Made by a program: the position numbers and the translations under genes. The notes beneath the pieces are model-generated. The model was given only the letters and a program-made list of their open reading frames with translations. It was not told the DNA's origin and searched no databases. This document shows positions 9,201 to 12,480 of a DNA stretch of 12,480 nt, one piece after another. Source of the stretch: Goniomonas avonlea. Taxonomy: Eukaryota; Cryptophyceae; Goniomonadida; Goniomonadaceae. The stretch covers positions 1 through 12,480 of the forward strand of contig QUTJ01031526.1 of assembly GCA_003573635.1 (NCBI GenBank). The letters run 5' to 3'. Every line of letters begins with the position of its first letter. Within the stretch, counting starts at the first letter, position 1.

Positions 9201-12200
9201 GCACTCGCAGTCGCCAGTCTCCTTGTTCAGCTTGGAGCCGGTGGCAGTGCACTTGATGATCTCGCAATCGCCCGTCTGCATGTTGAGGTTCTCGTACACC
9301 TGGCAAGTCTTACGCTTGCAGGCGCCGGTCTCAACCACGAGGGTCTCGAACGCGCGGCACCTGATCGGGTCACACTCGCCCGTGGTCGGGTTGAGCACCT
9401 GGTAGATCTCGCACTTCTTGAGCTCGCAGAGACCGGTGGCGGTGTTGAGCTTCTGGAACACCTTGCACTCACGAGTGTCGCAGTTGCCCGTCTTGGTGTT
9501 GAGCTCCTCGAAGACCTTGCAGGTCTTGGTCGCACACACGCCAGTCTCCTTGTCCAGCACCTGGTACGGCTTGCAAGGGCGGGGCACGCACTCGCCAGTC
9601 TGACGGTTGAGCAGCTCGTAGTTCTTGCAGATCTTGTTCTCACACTCGCCAGAGACCGCGTTGACGGTTTGGTACACGTGGCACACCTTCTTCTCGCACT
9701 TGCCGTTCTGCCTGTTGAGGAACTCGCCCGCGACAGTGCACTTGATGTCAGCGCAACCGGTCTTCTCAGCGTTGACCTCCTGGTGGATGGGGCAGTCCCA
9801 GACGCACTGGCCAGAGGCGTCGCGCTTCTTGCCGGCAGAGCACTCGTCGCGGACGCACTTGCCGCTGACGAGGTGGAACCCAGGGTCGCACTTGAACCTG
9901 ACGCACAAGGAGCCCACAAGCGCGGTGTCCTTGGGGCAGGTAATCTTCTTGCACAGGCCAGAGTCGTCGCGCTCCTCACCAACAACGCAGGGGATGCGCT
10001 TGCACACGGTGCCCTCGAGCTTGAAGCCCGGGTCACAGCGGTAGCACTTGCCTTCGACCTTGGTGAATCCAGGATCGCACTGGAGGACACACTTGCCACC
10101 CTCGAGCTTGTAGCCGGCCTCGCACTTGAGGCACTTGCCGTCAACCTTGGTGTAGCCCTCTCCGCACACGAGGACGCACTCTCCCGACTCGCGGTTGAGG
10201 ATGTGGTTGGTGGGGCAGTCCTTGTCCACGCAGTCGTTGCCGACGAGCTTCTGGTAGTTCTTGCAGACGACCTTCTCGCACTCCTTGGACTGAGGGTTGC
10301 GCTTCTGGCCATCGGGGCACGACTTGTCCTCGCACTTGCCGTCCACCCACTTCTGGTGGTCAGCACAGCGGGACACGCACTTGCCGTTCTTCTCCTCCTC
10401 GGAGTCGGCGCAGTTGGGCATGCACTTGCCGTTCACGTAGCGCTCCGTCGCGGAGCAGATGCGGGTGCACTTCTCACCAACGAGCTTGAAGCCGTCGCTG
10501 CAGCGAAGGCAGCGCCCGTTGACCTCAGTGGCACCCTCGGGGCACTTGACAGGCCTGACGCAGTTGCCATCGGCGTCTTCCTTGGTGCCGGCGGGGCAGA
10601 CGACCTTGCGCACGCACTTGCCGTCCTTCTCGATGGTGTCGGCGGGGCAGACGACCTTGCGCACACACTTGCCGTCCTGCTCAACGGTATCCGCGGGGCA
10701 GACCACGACGCGCTCGCACTTGCCGCCCTTCTCGACGGTGCCCTCGGGACAACCGACCTTGTCGGCGACGCAGTGGCCGGCAGCGCTCATCTTGGTGTTC
10801 GGGGGGCAAACAAAGGGCTCGACGCAGGTGCCGCGGACAAGGTTGAAGCCCTTGGGGCAGGTTTTGGCAACGCACTTGCCGTCCTTGAGCTCCTCACCCA
10901 TCTTGCACATGAGCGGGTCGTAGGCCTGCATGCACTTGCCATCAGCGGTCATCTTGCCACTGCACTCGACCTTCATGCCGCTGGGAGTGCACTTGCCGTC
11001 CTTGAAGACAGAGCCGGAGGAGCACACCGACTTGACACAGCCGCCATCGGACTTGTAGTGGCCAGGAGGGCACGACACCTCGCCGTCGCAGGACTTGGTG
11101 GCCTTGTTGTAAGTCTGACCCTCGGCACACTGGGTGCAGACGCACTGCGCGCCCTCACGGCGGCACCCGTCCTCACACTTGATCACAGGGGGCAACACGC
11201 AGGCGCCGTTCTTGGGGGTGGAGGGCTTGGGGCACTCGATGATAACAGGGGGCGTCCTGACGCAGAAGTCGCCCTTGCGGACTGTTCCCACGGGGCACTC
11301 AATGACGGTAGGAGGGACGATGGGCACGCAGTTGGTGCCCACGGCCTTGGTGCCCTGGCCGCAAATGAGCGTGGGCTTCACAACCTGCTTGCACGAGTCG
11401 CCATCCTTGACGAGCGGCGGCTCGCAGGTGGTCTCCTTGGGCTCATCCTTGACGCAGTCGGCGCCCTGGCGTTTGTAGCCCTCAGGGCAGTTGGGGATGA
11501 TGGGCTTGCTGACCACACACTCCTTGCCCTGGCGGACAGCCGGGGGGGTGCAGGTGGGCTCCACCCACTTGTAGCAGTTGCCGTCGTCGCGGCGCTTAAA
11601 GCCGTCACTGCAAGGGCACTTGCCATCAGCGCCGACGGCCGCACCGGCGGGGCACTCCGCGACACACTGGGTGCCCTCAAGCTTGGTGCCCTTCTCGCAG
11701 GTAATCACAATCTTCTCCTGCTTCACACAGGTCTCGCCGACCTTCTTGTAGCCTGCGTCACAGTCGACCTTGACTGGGTAGTACTTGAGGCAGACCTCTC
11801 CCTTGAGAGTGGTGCCCTCGGGACACTGAGTGATCAGCTTCCCAGTCTTGACGCAGGTGTCCTCGCCTTGCTTGGTGTAACCCTCGGGGCACTTCATGGG
11901 GACAACCTTCAGGACCTGACCACCCGGGTCAGGAGAATGTTATGCTTCGCAGCACATTTACCACTCAAACGACACCCACGGCACGCCACGCCACGCCAGG
12001 CAGACCGCAGTGCCACGCCGCGCCCCACGGCACGCACCACGTCACGAGACTGCACCCGCATCGCACTGTGCCACGCCGCACACATACCACGCTGCACTAC
12101 GCCTCGGCACACCGCACCACCACGCGACCAAGCGTCCGCCATGGGCTGACAGCCAGCTTTCAAACGGCACAGAGGGTGTGCTCAAATCACCTGTTTGCAT

Positions 12201-12295
12201 TCGTTGTCCTTGCGAGCGTAGCCCTCAGGGCACTTCTGGTCAGCGACAGCGCTCTTAACGCAGTCGTTGCCGGAACGAGCGGAGCCTTCGGGGCA
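101..12295 (-). CDS. Giant cysteine-rich modular protein, probably extracellular or wall; spliced, N-terminus beyond window
   Basis: One gene assembled as 12295-12191, 11915-1893 and 1666-101, giving 35 + 3341 + 521 = 3897 residues plus TGA at 103-101. Seen: Cys repeats throughout, in the order CPEG-type modules, an 18-residue Cys array, a first WCx domain, multi-module Cys blocks, cap 1, two tandem WCx domains, a Thr/Ser linker, one more block and cap 2. No transmembrane segment is evident. The ATG at 11897 follows an in-frame acceptor and lies inside a repeat, so it is not taken as the start; a signal peptide would lie beyond 12480. Module spacing stays regular across both introns, which supports the splice model. 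Known: alternating CPxG...C modules are typical of secreted disulfide-rich wall proteins such as COWP/OWP of coccidia. Inferred: a structural component of a wall or extracellular matrix. No catalytic motif was found. I do not recognise the exact gene. Exons and frame are well supported; the function is tentative. Confidence 0.9.
269..622 (-). repeat. Third, shortened copy of the 135-residue block in the last exon
   Basis: It runs CTVPDTVLNRK, CHCAKVHQEL, CVDKKCAEGQRL, HKWQVLVKNSC, CVGGTLNK, CVRKECAAGSVLNEQTGKC and then AAKPC. The module order is that of 5498-5094 and 3491-3090, but without the KVYQDLKGNDC module. It shows the last exon carries the same repeat family as the giant exon. Confidence 0.8.
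731..778 (-). other. Thr/Ser/Arg linker
   Basis: Sixteen residues made only of Thr, Ser, Arg and one Ile (TTTTSSSRTTTTIRRT) join WCx copy 3 to the following Cys modules. Known: such runs are frequent O-glycosylated spacers in secreted proteins. Inferred here only. A shorter T-rich stretch (RTVTTREGTEV) sits at the same place after copy 2. Confidence 0.7.
779..1186 (-). other. WCx domain copy 3
   Basis: The landmarks CPGYTDSWC, SGCHYRYPR, CQNWCATM, ISYYMP, NWGSPAT, CSSGCCDEGW and CMRCTEGFEMDGDTC match copy 2. Its centre is two residues shorter. One residue is undetermined because of N at 1003 (codon NAC: Tyr, His, Asn or Asp); that position is not conserved in copy 2, so nothing important is lost. 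Confidence 0.85.
1250..1666 (-). other. WCx domain copy 2
   Basis: The first 139 residues of the last exon: CPGYSDDWC, SGCFYRYPR, CRNWCATM, ITYYPP, NWGSPAT, CSSVCCDNGW, then a small CRKCASGWEFDGDRC tail. It is followed by a Thr/Glu/Arg linker and KCDPKAW leading into copy 3. Copy 3 begins exactly 160 residues (480 bp) later and stays in register for about 50 residues, evidence of a tandem duplication. Confidence 0.85.
1667..1892 (-). other. Intron, 226 nt, phase 0, microsatellite-filled
   Basis: Donor GACTAC|GTAAGC at 1892 and acceptor CCCCGCAG|AAATGC at 1667, with the branch-like motif CACTAAC (A at 1681) 14 nt from the intron end. Joining Y to K gives KCDGNDYKCPGYSDDWC, which parallels the unspliced stretch KCDPKAWRCPGYTDSWC that precedes WCx copy 3; this strongly supports the splice. 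The length is not a multiple of three. Retention stays open until TGA at 1649-1647 and would replace the last 521 residues with an 82-residue Cys/Val/Pro-rich tail. Confidence 0.92.
1782..1880. repeat. CA/GT microsatellite with a 12-C run
   Basis: The plus strand is imperfect (CA)n and CAGA repeats (CACACAGACACAGACACAG, then CGCACGCACACACACAA) interrupted by 12 consecutive C at 1831-1842. All of it lies inside the 226-nt intron. Length variation and sequencing slippage are expected; because it is intronic, errors here would not change the protein. Confidence 0.9.
1893..2048 (-). other. Cap module 1 (C-terminal-type module now internal)
   Basis: The 52 residues have landmarks C-N-G-G, G-N-C-Q-C-P-D-D, G-T-C-E, G-W-L-I-R-K and C-D-G-N-D-Y, ending exactly at the intron donor. 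They match cap 2 at the true C-terminus (C-H-G-G, G-D-C-I-C-P-D-D, G-K-C-E, G-E-L-I-R-K, C-D-P-D-S-Y). An internal copy of what elsewhere ends the protein is the main evidence that the gene's 3' part is a duplicate. Confidence 0.8.
2110..3992 (-). repeat. Three CPAAPAQTL blocks
   Basis: The string CPAAPAQTL[DS]EKTGECHC followed by PIHQ[EQ]LSxDG and KHC[DN]DGTxLNKQTGKCD occurs three times. A shared plus-strand word (TCTGGGCGGGGGCGGC) starts at 3965, 2981 and 2288. The spacings of 984 and 693 bp are both whole codons. In the last two copies the residues before and after the block differ, so it has been moved or copied as a unit within the array. Confidence 0.85.
3090..5498 (-). repeat. Two copies of a 134-135-residue block 2007 bp apart
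   Basis: The segments 5498-5094 (135 codons) and 3491-3090 (134 codons) both run from CPVADTVLDKK through the C-H-C/HQ unit, KNTCEDKPCVGG and CVRKECATGNKL to KVYQDLKGNDCVDKPC. Start points differ by exactly 2007 bp (669 codons). A third, shorter copy lies in the last exon at 622-269, where the KVYQDL module is missing. The KVYQDLKGNDCVDKPC module alone also sits at about 3640-3590. Confidence 0.85.
5814..6167 (-). other. WCx domain copy 1 (central, divergent)
   Basis: About 118 residues lacking the 18-residue repeat. Landmarks in order: C-K-G-F-x4-C, G-G-C-L-E-K-Y-P, C-L-A-W-C, a Met/Lys-rich stretch, I-N-F-Y-P-P, G-W, C-K-C, then CEKGYYLAADGTC. The same landmarks in the same order appear in the two C-terminal copies: C-P-G-Y-x4-C, S-G-C-x-Y-R-Y-P, C-x-N-W-C, Y-Y-x-P, N-W-G-S-P, C-S-S-x-C-C. 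Inferred: an ancestral domain duplicated three times and most diverged here. I do not recognise it as a named family. Confidence 0.75.
6168..9794 (-). repeat. 18-residue (54-bp) cysteine module array, about 60 modules
   Basis: The consensus is C-x-[VIK]-[YFW]-[QE]-x-L-[ND]-x-x-[TNS]-G-x-C-x-x-[KR]-x, that is C-x12-C-x4. Examples are CEIYQVLNPTTGECDPIR and CRAFETLVVETGACKRKT. Position 4 is nearly always aromatic, position 7 Leu and position 12 Gly. Some modules are one residue longer (CSKVYQRL...). A variant with C-x-C-x2-H-Q recurs with its His codons at 9194, 8270, 7415 and 6614. The modules are diverged, so this looks older than the array at 5813-2049. Likely each module forms a small disulfide-linked loop; the fold is not known to me. 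Confidence 0.88.
10591..10745 (-). repeat. 51-bp tandem coding repeat, about 3 copies
   Basis: The plus-strand word GCGGGGCAG recurs at 10591, 10642 and 10693, an exact 51-bp step. It encodes the 17-residue unit CPADTIEKDGKCVRKVV and its variants. The first two copies are nearly identical at DNA level and the third more divergent (VVCPADTVEQDGKC, then KCERVVV). It keeps reading frame, so copy-number changes would be tolerated. Confidence 0.85.
11916..12190 (-). other. Intron, 275 nt, phase 0, with degenerate CACGCC-type repeats
   Basis: Donor CAG|GTGATT at 12190; acceptor GGTGGTCAG at 11916. A CTGAC branch-like motif has its A at 11929, 13 nt from the intron end. The frame closes at once after the donor (GTG ATT TGA), so retention would truncate. 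Much of 11978-12130 is a degenerate repeat rich in CACGCC/CACGGCACG on the plus strand, making the intron G/T-rich on the sense strand. I see no RNA gene or coding potential in it. Confidence 0.8.
11978..12130. repeat. Degenerate CACGCC/CGGCACG short repeats inside the intron
   Basis: On the plus strand the motifs CACGCCACGCC, GCCACGCCGCGCC, CACGGCACGCACC and GCCACGCCGCACAC recur irregularly. The order is too imperfect for a clean tandem array, and no inverted-repeat structure stands out. It looks like ordinary low-complexity intronic DNA. Confidence 0.55.
12191..12295 (-). other. Small upstream coding exon (35 codons)
   Basis: The reading frame gives two modules, CPEGSARSGNDC and CPEGYARKDNEC, ending in CKQ at a GT donor (AAACAG|GTGATT). 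Joined to 11915 it continues VLKVVPMKCPEGY. The C-x10-C loops separated by 9-10 residues then match the modules that follow exactly. The 5' limit is uncertain. The best acceptor is TTGGCAG just before TGC at 12295, with a TGAC branch-like motif whose A (12310) lies 14 nt from the intron end, matching the two downstream introns. Alternative acceptors near 12317 and 12340 would add a short V/T-rich stretch. An in-frame TAA slightly further upstream rules out longer continuous coding. Confidence 0.8.
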
Positions 12296-12480
12296 CTGCC
12301 AAGTTGTTGTCACTGGAACTGTCGATGCGGAGGAAAATAAACACTGAAATCGTTACTCTATCTCTCTGCCATTGTAGCAAGAGAGTGAGAGAAGATACAG
12401 GAGAGCAGCGAGTCAGACGGTGAGTTGGAAAGGTGGCCAGAGCTAGGATCGACGCGCTCGGGTGGGTCATTTCCAGCACG
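12296..12480 (-). other. Non-coding upstream sequence, probably the 3' part of another intron
   Basis: The sense strand has a pyrimidine-rich stretch (CTCTCCTGTATCTTCTCTCACTC, about 12375-12400 when read on the minus strand), then GTGAC and TTGGCAG just before the small exon. The module frame meets an in-frame TAA soon upstream without an ATG. No Cys module is visible. It fits an intron end; a 5' UTR cannot be fully excluded. Confidence 0.45.

Larger units (their letters stand above)
9795..12295 (-). repeat. N-terminal CPEG/CPAG module array (COWP-like)
   Basis: Coding modules of the type C-P-x-G-[YT]-x-K-x-G-x-x-C followed by a 7-10-residue linker that often carries KVV, VVP or PPVI. Variants include CDAGYKKVGETC, CEKGTKLEGTQC, CPVGTVRKGDFC and CPPGHYKSDGGC. 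Pro- and Val-rich linkers are concentrated at 11900-11200. From about 10160 to 9890 the modules become CxPGFxxxxGxC with paired CxxC. Known: COWP/OWP type-I repeats share the CPxGx...C style with hydrophobic linkers. Inferred: distant kinship or convergence; Cys spacing would have to be compared by profile search. Confidence 0.75.

Noticed and set aside
1647-11897. Single-exon gene of 3416 residues ending PAEMPGLL
   Set aside because: The last 82 codons run through a microsatellite intron and then the next exon out of frame; the spliced model restores matching modules on both sides.
11978-12130. Possible CRISPR or regulatory array from recurring CACGCC motifs
   Set aside because: Repeats are short, imperfect and irregularly spaced without unique spacers, and they lie inside an intron of a eukaryotic gene.
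1770-12149. An uninterrupted plus-strand frame of about 3459 codons opposite the gene
   Set aside because: It is codon-aligned with the sense frame, so it stays open simply because the gene avoids TTA, CTA and TCA. Its Ala/Leu/Val-rich repeats are the mirror of TGC, AAG, GAC and AAC codons (GCA, CTT, GTC, GTT). It runs straight through both introns and shows no domain of its own.
11943-12350. Search for a promoter, TATA box or true start codon before the small exon
   Set aside because: No convincing element is visible; the only nearby ATG on the sense strand opens a frame that stops after four codons, so the 5' end lies outside the window.
12255-12479. Minus-strand frame starting MLEMTHPSAS at the right end
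   Set aside because: It overlaps the small exon in the wrong frame, crosses the probable acceptor, and has no Cys module or signal-peptide pattern.

Overview
The window is eukaryotic nuclear DNA from a GC-rich microbe. It holds part of one very large gene on the minus strand, and I see no second gene. Two spliceosomal introns with GT...AG ends and branch-like CTAAC/CTGAC motifs, strong GC3 codon bias, microsatellite-filled introns and an unresolved base (N at 1003) fit a draft assembly of a protist or alga. The species cannot be fixed from the sequence. The N-terminal CPEG/CPAG modules resemble apicomplexan and chromerid oocyst-wall-type (COWP-like) proteins, so an alveolate is a reasonable but unproven guess.

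Reading right to left (sense direction): 12296-12480 is non-coding sequence, probably the end of an upstream intron. A 35-residue exon lies at 12295-12191, followed by a 275-nt G/T-rich intron (12190-11916). A giant 10,023-nt exon (11915-1893, 3341 codons) follows, then a 226-nt GT-microsatellite intron (1892-1667), then a last exon (1666-101, 521 residues plus TGA). Both introns are phase 0, and module spacing continues across both junctions. The window encodes at least 3897 residues. The N-terminus, and any signal peptide, lies beyond 12480. The ATG at 11897 is an internal Met and not the start.

Protein layout: (1) 12295-9795, 'CPEG-x8-C' modules with a 51-bp tandem subrepeat; (2) 9794-6168, about 60 modules of 18 residues (54 bp; C-x12-C-x4) in a higher-order repeat marked by a C-x-C-x2-H-Q variant; (3) 6167-5814, a divergent first copy of an unrecognised Cys/Trp domain, here called WCx; (4) 5813-2049, a younger and more homogeneous array of multi-module blocks; (5) 2048-1893, a C-terminal-type 'cap'; then, after the intron, (6) two tandem WCx copies, (7) a Thr/Ser/Arg linker, (8) one more block and (9) a second cap ending in the stop.

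The order WCx - blocks - cap therefore occurs twice, with the last intron exactly at the seam. The first intron codons read V-S-L-S, matching the V-R-L-S that ends the second cap. This suggests a fusion of tandem duplicates in which an old 3' end became an intron. The likely product is a secreted, disulfide-rich structural protein of a wall, theca or matrix; that role is inferred from composition and architecture.
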